Below are positions 17,949 through 28,053 of a DNA stretch of 64,000 nucleotides, piece after piece. The first letter of the stretch is position 1, and each line of letters opens with the position of its first letter. A model generated the notes under the pieces. The model made no database searches. It was not told where the DNA came from and was given only the letters and a program-made list of their open reading frames with translations. Made by a program: the position numbers and the translations under genes. Origin of the DNA: Endosaccharibacter trunci (GTDB lineage Bacteria; Pseudomonadota; Alphaproteobacteria; Acetobacterales; Acetobacteraceae); contig JAMSKV010000005.1 of the NCBI GenBank assembly GCA_024515975.1, positions 1 through 64,000 on the forward strand, in the 5' to 3' direction.

Positions 17949-18818
17949 ATGACATATTCAAGGCTGCAGGAGTTCGTCGCCGAATTGTTCGGCACGATGG
18001 TGCTCATCCTGTTCGGATGCGGCTCCGTCGCCATGGTGGTCCTGTTCCCCAATGCCGGCCCCGTGCCGCATGGCGGCTACACCAACATCGTGCTGGGCTG
18101 GGGCCTCGCGGTGACGTTCGGCATCTATATTTCAGGGGCGACCAGCGGCGCGCACCTGAACCCCGCCGTGAGCCTGGCGCTGGCCGTCACCGGACGCTTC
18201 CCCTGGTCCAAGCTGCCGCATTACGTGGCCGGGCAGTTCGTGGGCGCGTTCCTGGGCGCGGCGATCGTGTTCCTGGTCTATTACGCCCAGTGGATTCACG
18301 TCGATCCGGCGTTCGATCACACCACGGGCGTGTTCGCGACGTTCCCCGCCGTGCCCGGCTTCTGGCCGGCCTTCATCGACCAGGTGGTCGGCACCGCGAT
18401 TCTGCTGGCCCTGATCCTAGCCGTCGGTGACAAGTTCAATATCCATGCGCCCTCCAATCTGGCGCCGATCGTGATCGGCCTGCTGGTGCTCGCCATCGGC
18501 ATTTCCTGGGGCGGCATGCAGGGCTATGCGATCAACCCGGCCCGCGATTTCGGCCCGCGTTTGTTCGCCGTCGTGGCCGGTTTCAAGAACAACGGCCTGA
18601 CCGACGGTTCCGGCATCTGGCTGCCGCCCGTACTGGGCTCGCTGGTCGGCGGCGTTCTGGGTGCAGTGGTTTACGATTTCTGCATCGGGCGGCCCCTCGC
18701 CCGGGCACATGAGATGCGCAATCGCGCCTCAGGCATGGACCCGGATTATGTCCAGACCGGCGTCCCACAGGTCGAGGCCGCGCCCGCGGCGACCGTTCGC
18801 ACCCGCCTGAGCGCCTGA
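17949..18818 (+). CDS. glpF: Glycerol uptake facilitator (MIP family)
   Basis: 289 aa with six transmembrane segments and the two half-helix signatures HLNPAVS (Asn71) and INPARD (about residue 200). Asp after the second NPA-R is the aquaglyceroporin marker, so glycerol rather than water alone is the likely substrate. ATG 17949 has GGGAG 8 nt upstream; the frame extends further back without a credible start. It is followed by glpK with a 36-bp gap: glycerol enters by GlpF and is trapped by phosphorylation. Confidence 0.93.
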   Translation: MTYSRLQEFVAELFGTMVLILFGCGSVAMVVLFPNAGPVPHGGYTNIVLGWGLAVTFGIYISGATSGAHLNPAVSLALAVTGRFPWSKLPHYVAGQFVGAFLGAAIVFLVYYAQWIHVDPAFDHTTGVFATFPAVPGFWPAFIDQVVGTAILLALILAVGDKFNIHAPSNLAPIVIGLLVLAIGISWGGMQGYAINPARDFGPRLFAVVAGFKNNGLTDGSGIWLPPVLGSLVGGVLGAVVYDFCIGRPLARAHEMRNRASGMDPDYVQTGVPQVEAAPAATVRTRLSA

Positions 18819-18854
18819 CCGAAACCTGGAAACTCCAAGGAAAGCCCGCTGACC

Positions 18855-20351
<1,497 letters not shown>

Positions 20352-20379
20352 AGCGAACACCGGCTTCGGAAAACGAAAC

Positions 20380-20409
20380 GGCGGGAGGAGCGATCCTTCC
20401 GCCCTTTTC
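20380..20409 (+). terminator. Intrinsic terminator of glpFK
   Basis: Stem GGCGGGAGGA / TCCTTCCGCC (10 bp, one G-U pair) with a GCGA tetraloop, followed by CTTTTCC, 28 bp after the glpK stop. Confidence 0.75.
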
Positions 20410-20525
20410 CTGTGTGCAGGCCACGAGGGCTCCGCGGCACAGGCGTCCGGTGCTGGAACAGTTCGTGACTTGATCCAGGTCCGTCACCGCGCCCAGCCTC
20501 GGCTCTTCCCTCGGAAGGCGCTGCG

Positions 20526-21590
20526 ATGTCGGCCCTGATCCTCGTGACATGCGATTCGGGTGCCGGGCATCTCAAACAGGAGAAGCGCGCGGACCGCATC
20601 CGACGGTTCACGCATCGCTTGGTCGCAGGTCCGGTTCCCGCCGATGGGCCGCCCGAGACCTTCTTCCAAAGGCAGCGCGCGCTCTACGAGGCTGACAATC
20701 TCTACAGCGAACCGCACTGGTTCGATTTCGAGCGTCCCGGCGGAAGCCTCCTGCAACGAATCTGGACACGCCTTCCGGACGAATGCCGCGACCATGACCG
20801 GATCGAGTTGTGGATCGATCCCGATCCCAACGCGCAACTCATCCTGGTGCAGTTGCTGGACTGGCTCGGCGCCCTGCCAGACATCGCGCCCCGGCTGTGG
20901 CTGAAACTCTCCGACAGCCCTCTGGGGGAGCGGCGGCCCGGCGACTGGGTGCTTCCACCCCGGCCGGTCGAAGCTGCCGATCTTGCTCTCGCCCGGCGGG
21001 CCTGGTCGGCGTTCGGCGCGCCGACTCCAGAATCCTGGTCCAGTCTCCGCGACGATCCGGAGACCCAGCGTCTGCCCGGACTGGTCAGCGCGATCGAGAG
21101 AACCTTGCGCGAGCTGCCGGACGGAACCGGTCTCGGTGCGACCGCCCGTCGCATTCTCGCGCTCACCGAACGGGAGTTCTGGTGGATCGAGGCCATGCAG
21201 CGCGGTCCCGGACAGGCCGATCGCGTTTTGCCCGAACAGGACCGCGTTCTGCAGAAACTTGTCTTGCGGACGCTCCGCTCAGGCGACCGTGTTCCTCTCT
21301 GGTACGCCGAAATCGAACAGCTGATCTGCGAACTCGCCGCGGCACCCGTCCCGGCCTTGTCCGGCGTGACCGAGCGCCAAGCCGGGCTCGACCTGTTCCA
21401 AGATCAGGACAGGCAGAAACGTTTTTGGGAAAGTCCGGTCCGGCTGACCTATTTCGGGGCCGATCTGGTCGCCGGGACGGAAGACTGGTCGCGACACAAC
21501 CCGGTTTGCCGGTGGCTCGGCGGAACCCGCTTGACCAATGACCGGCTCTGGCGATGGGAGACCGCATCGAAACAACTCATTGCGCCGTAA
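20526..21590 (+). CDS. DUF1835-like hypothetical protein
   Basis: 354 aa. The N-terminus (LILVTCDSGAGHLKQEKRADRI) and the conserved WIDPDPNAQLILVQLLDWL stretch resemble DUF1835-type proteins, in which the DUF1835 region is followed by a helical DUF3658-like C-terminal half. No signal peptide or membrane segment. Function unknown. It sits between the glpFK terminator and glpD but has its own gap of ~115 bp after the terminator, so a role in glycerol use is not implied. ATG 20526 follows GGAAGG at 7 nt. Confidence 0.7.
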   Translation: MSALILVTCDSGAGHLKQEKRADRIRRFTHRLVAGPVPADGPPETFFQRQRALYEADNLYSEPHWFDFERPGGSLLQRIWTRLPDECRDHDRIELWIDPDPNAQLILVQLLDWLGALPDIAPRLWLKLSDSPLGERRPGDWVLPPRPVEAADLALARRAWSAFGAPTPESWSSLRDDPETQRLPGLVSAIERTLRELPDGTGLGATARRILALTEREFWWIEAMQRGPGQADRVLPEQDRVLQKLVLRTLRSGDRVPLWYAEIEQLICELAAAPVPALSGVTERQAGLDLFQDQDRQKRFWESPVRLTYFGADLVAGTEDWSRHNPVCRWLGGTRLTNDRLWRWETASKQLIAP

Positions 21591-21611
21591 GATCGGCGCC
21601 GCCTCCTCCGC

Positions 21612-21659
21612 GCCAAACGGATGAAAGTCTTTTTGCTTCTTTTTCTTCAGAAAAAGAAG
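21612..21659. repeat. Compound palindromic repeat, half copy B
   Basis: Only the right half of the 117-bp element is present: the CAAACGGAT-GAAAGTCTTTTTG arm and the perfect 11-bp hairpin at 21636-21659. It lies between two convergent genes (DUF1835-like and glpD) and could end transcription from both sides. Confidence 0.8.
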
Positions 21660-21671
21660 GTTCTTCCTGCT

Positions 21672-23246
21672 CTAGCGCACCGTCGCAGCCATCTCCTCCG
21701 CCGCGATCGCCCTAACCGCCTCGTCCACAGCTGCACGCTGCTCCGCCGTCAGCCGCAGACCCTGCTTCGTGCGGCGCCACAGCACGTCCTCGCCGGTGCG
21801 GGCCCATTCGTGCCGCACCAGATAGCGCAGCTCGGCATCGGTCAAATCGGCGCCATGCTCGCGGCCGAGATCGGCCATGGATTGCGCGTCGCCCAGGACG
21901 ACAGAGGCCCGCGTGCCGTAATGGCGCACCAGCCGGCGCAGCAGACGCTGGGACGCGAACGGGTAGCGCGCGGCCAGATCGGCGACCAGACGCTCGTAGC
22001 CGTCGCGGGCGAAGTCGCCGCCGGGCAGAGGCACGGTCGCGGTCCAGCCGGCACGGCGCCCGTTCTGCGGCGCCGGCAGAAGCGGCTCGATCTTGGCCAG
22101 AACGGATTCAGCCAGACGGCGATAGGTCGTGATCTTGCCGCCGAAGATGTTGAGCAGCGGCGCCTGGCCTGGCTCCTGTTCCAGCTTCAGCACGTAGTCG
22201 CGCGTCGCGGCGGACGCGGACCCTTCCTTGCCCTGCTCGTCGTCGGCATAGAGCGGCCGCACGCCGGAATAGGTCCAGACCACCATCTCCGGCGTCACCG
22301 GCTGGCGGAGATAGTCGCTCGCCGAGCGGCACAGATAATCGATCTCTTCGGGTGTGGCGCGCACATCGGCCGGATCGCCGTCGTAGTCGCGATCCGTGGT
22401 GCCGATCAGCGTGTAGTCGGTCTCGTAGGGGATCACGAAGAAGATGCGCTTGTCGGCGTTCTGGAAGATGTAGCATTCGTCGTGATCGTACAGGCGCGGC
22501 ACCACAATGTGGCTGCCCTGGACCAGACGCACCGGCGCGCGCTTGTTCTCCCGCACCACCTGATGCACGACACTGTCCACCCAGGGCCCCGCCGCGTTCA
22601 CCAGGGCGCGGGCCAGGATGGTGTCCTCCTCGCCGGTGTCCTCGGACCTGGTGGTGATGTGCCACAGCCCGTCCTGGCGGGTGGCCGACACGCAGGCCGT
22701 GCGGGACCGCACTGTGGCGCCGAGCGAGGCCGCCGCGGCGGCGTTCAGCACGGTGAGACGGGAATCCTCGACCCAGCAATCGGAATATTCGAAACCGCGC
22801 GTGAACTCCGGCTTCAGCGGACGGCCCGTCTTGTCCGTGCGCAGATCCACCGAACGCGTCGCCGGCAGGCGCTTGCGGCCGCCGATATTGTCGTAGAGGA
22901 ACAGGCCCAGGCGCAGCAGCCAGCGCGGCCGCAGCGCCGTGTGGTGCGGCAGGACGAATCGCAGCGGCCAGGCGATATGCGGCGCGATCCCCCACAGCAC
23001 CTCGCGCTCGCGCAGCGCTTCCCGCACCAGCCTGAACTCGTAATATTCGAGGTAGCGCAGGCCGCCATGGATTAGCTTGGTCGAGGCGGAGGAGGTGCCG
23101 GAGGCGAAATCGCGCTTCTCGCACAGGAAGACGCGGTGGCCACGACCGGCGGCGTCACGGGCGATGCCGCTCCCGTTGATGCCGCCGCCGATGATCGCGA
23201 TGTCATAGGGAGGATGCAGGCTGCTTTTCTGCGGACTCACGTTCAT
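21672..23246 (-). CDS. glpD: Glycerol-3-phosphate dehydrogenase (aerobic, FAD)
   Basis: 524 aa, normal length for GlpD. Oxidises glycerol 3-phosphate to dihydroxyacetone phosphate and passes electrons to quinone at the inner membrane. N-terminal FAD motif DIAIIGGGINGSGIARDAAGRG; SGTSSASTKLIHGGLRYLE and VNAAGPWVD are family signatures; the helical C-terminal cap domain is present. Start ATG 23246 follows GGAACGTCCCG weakly. It lies downstream of glpR on the same strand, with an operator-like palindrome in between, so it probably has its own GlpR-controlled promoter. Confidence 0.95.
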   Translation of the reverse strand: MNVSPQKSSLHPPYDIAIIGGGINGSGIARDAAGRGHRVFLCEKRDFASGTSSASTKLIHGGLRYLEYYEFRLVREALREREVLWGIAPHIAWPLRFVLPHHTALRPRWLLRLGLFLYDNIGGRKRLPATRSVDLRTDKTGRPLKPEFTRGFEYSDCWVEDSRLTVLNAAAAASLGATVRSRTACVSATRQDGLWHITTRSEDTGEEDTILARALVNAAGPWVDSVVHQVVRENKRAPVRLVQGSHIVVPRLYDHDECYIFQNADKRIFFVIPYETDYTLIGTTDRDYDGDPADVRATPEEIDYLCRSASDYLRQPVTPEMVVWTYSGVRPLYADDEQGKEGSASAATRDYVLKLEQEPGQAPLLNIFGGKITTYRRLAESVLAKIEPLLPAPQNGRRAGWTATVPLPGGDFARDGYERLVADLAARYPFASQRLLRRLVRHYGTRASVVLGDAQSMADLGREHGADLTDAELRYLVRHEWARTGEDVLWRRTKQGLRLTAEQRAAVDEAVRAIAAEEMAATVR

Positions 23247-23293
23247 CGGGACGTTCCTTGCTCCGCCCCGGGCACAGCGCGGCGGTGAGCGCG

Positions 23294-23330
23294 TTTGGTT
23301 GGTTCGGATTATAGTATCGAACGAACCAAA
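23294..23330. promoter_or_regulatory. glpD: Candidate GlpR operator before glpD
   Basis: Inverted repeat TTTGGTTGGTTCG-11 nt-CGAACGAACCAAA, 12 of 13 positions paired, in the glpR-glpD gap (about 50-85 bp before the glpD ATG). The TTCG/CGAA half-sites match those recognised by GlpR-type DeoR repressors, and the adjacent upstream gene encodes such a protein. The AT-rich spacer (GATTATAGTAT) could overlap a promoter -10 element. Confidence 0.65.
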
Positions 23331-23348
23331 CGAACAAGGTTCCGCGCA

Positions 23349-24239
23349 TCAGCCTTGCGTGAGCGAAGAATCCGCCTCTGCGTCCGTCTCGATCACCTCC
23401 ACGCCCGCCTCCCGGCACAACGCACGGAGGGCCGGATCGGTCAGCCGATCGGTCACCAGCATGTCGATCTCCTCCAGACGGGCGATGCGCACCGGGGCGG
23501 CACGGGTGAATTTGGAGGAATCCGTGACCAGCATCACGCGGCGCGCATTGTCGATGATCGCCCGAGACACCTGCACCTCGCGCAGGTCATAATCCAGCAG
23601 AGCGCCGTCCCCGTCGATCGCCGAGGTGCCGATCACGGCCACATCCGCCTTGAACTGCCGGAACGCATCCGCAGACAGCCGCCCGACGATGCCGCCATCC
23701 GACGCACGCAGCGAACCGCCGGCGACGATCACCTGGATGCCGGGGTTGCGGTAGAGCTTCAGCGCCACGTTCATGTTGTTGGTGACGACCATCAGCCCGC
23801 TGCGTCCGGCGATGGCGCGCGCGACCTCCTCGGTGGTGGTGCCGAGATTGATGAAGATGGAGGCGCTTTCGGGGATCAGCGCCGCGGCCGCCTCGCCGAT
23901 GCGGCGTTTGGCTTCGGACGCGACCTGCTTGCGCGCGTCGTAGGACAGGTTGGCGATGCCGGACGCGATAATGGCGCCGCCATGCACGCGCGTGATGACG
24001 CCGGCATCGGCCAGCTCGTTCAGGTCGCGCCGGATGGTCTGCGGCGTGACGGTGAAGCGCGAGGCCAGCTCTTCCACCGACAGGCGTCCCGAACCGCGCA
24101 GCAGGGAAGCGATGTCCTGCTGGCGGCGCGACAAGGGGCGGTCCGCCGTGGCATTGGCCTGCGCGCCGTCCTCGGCGCCATCGGGCCGGAGGGCCTGTTG
24201 TGGGCCGGAATCGTCGAGAGGGGGCAGGTAATCGTTCAT
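23349..24239 (-). CDS. glpR: DeoR-family transcriptional repressor, probable GlpR
   Basis: About 296 aa from ATG 24239; an upstream ATG at 24257 adds six residues. A ~35-residue variable N-terminus precedes the DeoR winged helix-turn-helix (LSRRQQDIASLL to TVTPQTIRRDLNEL), then the DeoRC sugar-phosphate-sensing domain (FINLGTTTEEVARAI, VVTNNMNVALKL). Neighbourhood with glpD and glpF/K makes it the likely glycerol-3-phosphate-responsive repressor. The inferred ligand is not proved by sequence. Confidence 0.9.
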   Translation of the reverse strand: MNDYLPPLDDSGPQQALRPDGAEDGAQANATADRPLSRRQQDIASLLRGSGRLSVEELASRFTVTPQTIRRDLNELADAGVITRVHGGAIIASGIANLSYDARKQVASEAKRRIGEAAAALIPESASIFINLGTTTEEVARAIAGRSGLMVVTNNMNVALKLYRNPGIQVIVAGGSLRASDGGIVGRLSADAFRQFKADVAVIGTSAIDGDGALLDYDLREVQVSRAIIDNARRVMLVTDSSKFTRAAPVRIARLEEIDMLVTDRLTDPALRALCREAGVEVIETDAEADSSLTQG

Positions 24240-24381
24240 GACGTGCCGGACCATCATGCGCGGGAATCACGCACTCCGCCAGAACCGGAGCGTGCCCGAA
24301 ACGACCGTCCGGCCCGGGTTTCGGCGGGTCGCATCCGTCCGCTCTTGCGAACGGACCCTGCGCGACCCTAGATAGGCAGGT

Positions 24382-24533
24382 GACGTTCTCAGGGCGGGGT
24401 GCAATTCCCCACCGGCGGTGTTTGCGCGGGCGACCGCGCATCAGCCCGCGAGCGCCCGCTTCCCCTGGGAGCGGGGTCAGCAGATCCGGTGCGATTCCGG
24501 GGCCGACGGTATAGTCCGGATGAGAGAGAACGC
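24382..24533 (+). ncRNA. FMN riboswitch (RFN element)
   Basis: All RFN landmarks are present in order: GTTCTCAGGGCGGGG, the AATTCCCCACCGGCGGT block, a variable GC-rich arm, GATCCGGTGCGATTCCGGGGCCGACGGT split over its two conserved boxes, AGTCCGGATG, and a closing GAGAGAACGC that pairs with the start. It ends ~70 bp before ribD. It should reduce expression of the riboflavin operon when FMN is abundant. No clean intrinsic terminator with T-run is visible downstream, so control may be at translation initiation. Confidence 0.95.
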
Positions 24534-24601
24534 TGGCTGCGGCGGCGCGCCCCGTTCGGGGACGCCGTATGCGGTGAGCTGCGCCCTGGGTGTCGTCCGG
24601 T

Positions 24602-25678
24602 ATGGGACGGGATCGTGTTTTGAGTACGGGTGCGGCGGACAGCCTGATCGACGAGCGCAAGCTGACGGATGCGGTGGCATCCGGCTTCGCCGCTGCCATC
24701 GGCGCCGCCCTGGCCTTTCTCGGCAACACCGCTCCCAACCCCCCGGTCGGTTGCGCAATTCTCGATGCCCAGGGCCGTCTTCTCGCCACGGGTGGCCATG
24801 AGCGCGCCGGTCTGCCGCATGCCGAAGCCGCGGCGCTGAACGCCCTGCGCGAAAGCGGCCGCTGGGACGATGCGCGCACGCTCGTCGTGACTCTGGAACC
24901 CTGCAACCATCGCGGCCGCACCGGCCCCTGCACCGAGGCGATCCTGCGCAGCCCGGTCAGGGAGGTCTGGATCGGCTGCCCCGATCCCAATCCGAACGTG
25001 TCCGGCCATGGCGCGGCCCGTCTGGCCAAGGCCGGGCTGGCGGTGCGCACGCTGGACGGCGACGGCCCGATCGCCCGGCGTTGCGCCGCGCTGATCGCGC
25101 CGTTCCGGCGTCTCGCGGTCGAGCGGAAGCCCTGGATCACCGTCAAGCAGGCGATCGACCGCCACGGCTCCATGCTGCCGCCCGCCGGGCAGAGCACCTT
25201 CACGTCCGAACGCTCTCTGCTGCTGGCGCATCGTCTGCGGCGGGCAACCGATGCGATCGTGACCGGCACGGGCACGGTCCTGGCCGACCGGCCCGGATTC
25301 GACGTGCGCCGCCTGCCGGACCATCCCGGCCGCCGGCGTCTCCTGGTCGTGGTGGGCAACCGGACCCTGCCCTCCGACTGGATGGAAGCGGCCGCGGGAC
25401 GGTTCGTTCTGCGTCGCGTGCCGGGGCCCGATCTGGTGCCGGCCGTGCTGGCCGAGGCGGGGGCGATGTGGGCGATGGCGGAAGCCGGCCCGTCGCTGCT
25501 GGCTTCGCTGGAGGAAGCCGGATTGTGGAACGACCGGCTGGTGATCACGCGCGGCGCGGAGGGCGAGCCCGACCGGCTCGCCATCGACGTCGCGGATGCG
25601 CGCGCGGCCTCGCCGCTGCCGCTCCTGCCGGAGCTGTCGCGCTGTCTCGAGGAGGGTGCATGTTCTCTGGGATCATAG
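24602..25678 (+). CDS. ribD: Bifunctional pyrimidine deaminase/reductase RibD
   Basis: About 358 aa. N-terminal deaminase domain with zinc ligands in LPHAEAAAL and EPCNHRGRTGPC; C-terminal reductase domain with TFTSERSLLLAHRLR and VTGTGTVLADRPG. It converts the first GTP-derived pyrimidine to 5-amino-6-ribitylamino-uracil phosphate. The usual DG(R/K) catalytic region of the reductase is replaced by DRHGSMLPPAGQ, so that half is somewhat divergent. Several starts are possible (GTG 24590, ATG 24602, GTG 24617, TTG 24620); none has a clearly superior ribosome binding site. First gene after the FMN riboswitch; overlaps ribE by 19 nt. Confidence 0.93.
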   Translation: MGRDRVLSTGAADSLIDERKLTDAVASGFAAAIGAALAFLGNTAPNPPVGCAILDAQGRLLATGGHERAGLPHAEAAALNALRESGRWDDARTLVVTLEPCNHRGRTGPCTEAILRSPVREVWIGCPDPNPNVSGHGAARLAKAGLAVRTLDGDGPIARRCAALIAPFRRLAVERKPWITVKQAIDRHGSMLPPAGQSTFTSERSLLLAHRLRRATDAIVTGTGTVLADRPGFDVRRLPDHPGRRRLLVVVGNRTLPSDWMEAAAGRFVLRRVPGPDLVPAVLAEAGAMWAMAEAGPSLLASLEEAGLWNDRLVITRGAEGEPDRLAIDVADARAASPLPLLPELSRCLEEGACSLGS

Positions 25679-26277
25679 AACGGCTCGGCCGGATCCATCG
25701 CGTCACGCCGGGCGACGGCACCGTCCAGTTCGACGTGGAAACGGGCTTCCCGGATCTGTCGCTGGGCGAAAGCGTAGCGGTGAACGGCGTTTGTCTCACC
25801 GTGACCAAATTCGACCCGCAGGGCCGGATGTCGGTGTTCGTCAGCCCGGAAACCCTGCGCGTGACCGCGCTCGGACGTCTGGCCGAAGGGCACAAGGTCA
25901 ATCTGGAACGCGCCGTCACCCCGTCCACGCGCCTCAGCGGCCATATCGTGCAGGGCCATGTGGACGGCGTCGGCCGTCTGGACGGCATCGCCCCGTCCGG
26001 GGAAGCGCGTGTGCTGCGCTTCGTTCTTCCGGCCCGTCTGCGGCGCTACTGCGTGGACAAGGGCTCCATCACCCTGGACGGGATCAGCCTGACGCTGAAC
26101 CGGATCGAGGAGCCCGATGAGGTACCCGGGGGCAACGATTTCGCCGTCTCCGTCACCATCATTCCGCATACCTGGGACCATACCACCCTGGGTGGCCTCG
26201 GCATCGGCGACCCGATCAACGTCGAGATCGACGTGATCGCCAAATATGTCGAGCAGTTCGCGAGGATTCCCGCATGA
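25660..26277 (+). CDS. ribE: Riboflavin synthase, alpha subunit
   Basis: 205 aa. Two lumazine-binding repeats: MFSGIIERLGRI starts the first and LSGHIVQGHVDG the second; GESVAVNGVCLTVT and KGSITLDGISLTLN are the paired substrate-binding motifs. It dismutates two 6,7-dimethyl-8-ribityllumazine molecules to riboflavin. GAGGAGGG stands 4 nt before ATG 25660, within the end of ribD. The stop overlaps the ribBA start (ATGA). Confidence 0.95.
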   Translation: MFSGIIERLGRIHRVTPGDGTVQFDVETGFPDLSLGESVAVNGVCLTVTKFDPQGRMSVFVSPETLRVTALGRLAEGHKVNLERAVTPSTRLSGHIVQGHVDGVGRLDGIAPSGEARVLRFVLPARLRRYCVDKGSITLDGISLTLNRIEEPDEVPGGNDFAVSVTIIPHTWDHTTLGGLGIGDPINVEIDVIAKYVEQFARIPA

Positions 26278-27518
26278 CCGATTATCCGGACCGCATCGCC
26301 GCCGCGATCCAAGCCTTGCGCGAGGGCCGCATGGTGATCATGACCGACGACGAGGGGCGCGAGAACGAAGGCGACGTCGTGATGGCGGCGCAGCACGTCA
26401 CGGCCGACGCCATCAACTTCATGGTCACCCATTGCCGGGGCCTGGTGTGCCTGGCGATGGAGCCGGAACAGGTGGATCGTCTCGGCCTGCCGCCGATGGT
26501 GCGCGACAACCGCGCGCCGCGCTCCACCGCCTTCACCGTGTCGATCGAGGCCGCCACCGGCGTCGAGACCGGCATCTCCGCGCGCGACCGCGCCCGCACC
26601 ATCGCCGTGGCCGCGTCGCCCGACGCCGTGCCGGCCGATCTCGTGTCGCCAGGACACGTCTTCCCGCTGCGCTGCGTCCCGGGCGGCGTCCTGGAGCGTG
26701 ACGGACACACGGAAGGCTCTGTCGATCTGCTGAAGCTGGCCGGGCTACGCCCATCCGCGGTGATCTGCGAGATCATGAGCGCCGACGGCTCGATGGCGCG
26801 CATGGCGGAGCTGGAAGAGTTCGGCGCCCGGCACGACCTGCCGATCGTCACCATTGCCGAACTGGTCGCCTATCTCCGCGATCGCGAAACCGGGTCGCCC
26901 ATGGTGCGGCGCGGCGCCACCACCACGCTGCCCGTGGCCAATAGCGACACGATCTTCGAGATGCGCGCCTATATCGACCGCAACGGCGGCGAACATCTGG
27001 CCCTGATCAAGGGCAATCCGTCCGCTTCCGGGACGCTGCCGCTGGTGCGGCTTCATTCCGAATGCGTGACCGGCGACGTGTTCGGCTCGCTCCGCTGCGA
27101 TTGCGGCACCCAGCTCCAGGCGGCGGCCCGGCGCATCGCGGAGTCCGACAACGGAATCCTGCTATATCTGCGCGGGCACGAAGGCCGCGGCATCGGGCTC
27201 GCCAACAAGGTGCGGGCCTATGCCTTGCAGGATGAGGGGCTGGATACGGTGGAAGCCAATCATCGCCTGGGCTTCGCCGCCGATGCGCGCGATTATTCCG
27301 TGGCCGCGGCGATCCTGCGCGATTGCGGCGTGGAGCGCCTGGCGCTGCTGACCAACAACCCGGCCAAGATCGCCGCTCTCGAAGGGCACGGAATCACCGT
27401 CGCCGAGCGCGTTCCGCTGGAGATGCCGCAGACCGCGCACAACGATCGCTACATGCGCACCAAGCGCGACAGGATGGGCCACGTGCTGGCCAGCATCGGC
27501 GACGAAGCCGCCGAATAA
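26274..27518 (+). CDS. ribBA: Bifunctional DHBP synthase / GTP cyclohydrolase II
   Basis: 414 aa. Residues ~1-205 are 3,4-dihydroxy-2-butanone-4-phosphate synthase (metal and substrate site TDDEGRENEGD; RDGHTEGSVDL). Residues ~210-414 are GTP cyclohydrolase II with zinc Cys cluster CVTGDVFGSLRCDCG and RGHEGRGIGLANK. Unlike many alphaproteobacterial RibBA proteins, the cyclohydrolase zinc ligands and catalytic region are intact, so both precursors of riboflavin can be made here. Translationally coupled to ribE by a 4-nt ATGA overlap. Confidence 0.95.
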   Translation: MTDYPDRIAAAIQALREGRMVIMTDDEGRENEGDVVMAAQHVTADAINFMVTHCRGLVCLAMEPEQVDRLGLPPMVRDNRAPRSTAFTVSIEAATGVETGISARDRARTIAVAASPDAVPADLVSPGHVFPLRCVPGGVLERDGHTEGSVDLLKLAGLRPSAVICEIMSADGSMARMAELEEFGARHDLPIVTIAELVAYLRDRETGSPMVRRGATTTLPVANSDTIFEMRAYIDRNGGEHLALIKGNPSASGTLPLVRLHSECVTGDVFGSLRCDCGTQLQAAARRIAESDNGILLYLRGHEGRGIGLANKVRAYALQDEGLDTVEANHRLGFAADARDYSVAAAILRDCGVERLALLTNNPAKIAALEGHGITVAERVPLEMPQTAHNDRYMRTKRDRMGHVLASIGDEAAE

Positions 27519-27528
27519 GGACGAACAG

Positions 27529-28017
27529 ATGAGCACCAACACGCCCCGCAGCACGCCGGATCTGCGCTTTGCCACGCCGCCCCGCCTCGCCCTCGTGGTC
27601 AGCCGCTTCAACGAGGACGTGACCGACGGTCTGCGTCGCGGCGCGATCGAATGGCTGGGCGAACACGACATCGCCGTGCGCGACGAGGACGTGATCGCGG
27701 CGCCCGGCGCCTACGAACTGCCGCTGATTGCGCAGAGCCTGGCGAAGACCGGCCGCTATCGCGGCGTGATCTGCCTGGGCTGCGTCGTGAAGGGTGACAC
27801 GGCGCATTTCGAGTTCATCAGCCTGGGCGCCACGATTGGCCTGATGCAGGCGCAGCTTTCCACCGACACGCCGATCGCCTTCGGCGTCCTCACCACCTAC
27901 ACCGATGCGCAGGCGGTATCCCGCTCGCGCGACGACGAGCACAACAAGGGACGCGAGGCGGCGGCGGCCTGTGTGGAGGCAATCGCGATTCTGGATCGCA
28001 TTGAGGCTGGAGCATAG
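27529..28017 (+). CDS. ribH: 6,7-dimethyl-8-ribityllumazine synthase
   Basis: 162 aa, normal size. Condenses DHBP with ribitylaminouracil. Motifs: VVSRFNEDVTDGL, APGAYELPL (substrate loop) and LGCVVKGDTAHFEFI with the catalytic His; GVLTTYTDAQAVSR near the C-terminus. AAGGACGAACAG lies before ATG 27529. Last gene of the ribD-E-BA-H operon; nusB, often next in Alphaproteobacteria, does not follow. Confidence 0.95.
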   Translation: MSTNTPRSTPDLRFATPPRLALVVSRFNEDVTDGLRRGAIEWLGEHDIAVRDEDVIAAPGAYELPLIAQSLAKTGRYRGVICLGCVVKGDTAHFEFISLGATIGLMQAQLSTDTPIAFGVLTTYTDAQAVSRSRDDEHNKGREAAAACVEAIAILDRIEAGA

Positions 28018-28053
28018 ATCGCGGGGGGCGATCCGTGCTTGCCGGTGCGCCGG

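Noticed and set aside
21621-21665. Short peptides of the form VFLLLFLQKKK predicted repeatedly in the window
   Set aside because: They are translations of the palindromic repeat hairpins, not conserved proteins.
23587-26181. 864-codon open frame antisense to ribD and ribE and running into glpR
   Set aside because: It crosses a riboswitch and two well-defined genes on the other strand, has no domain, and only its end copies glpR sequence in another frame.
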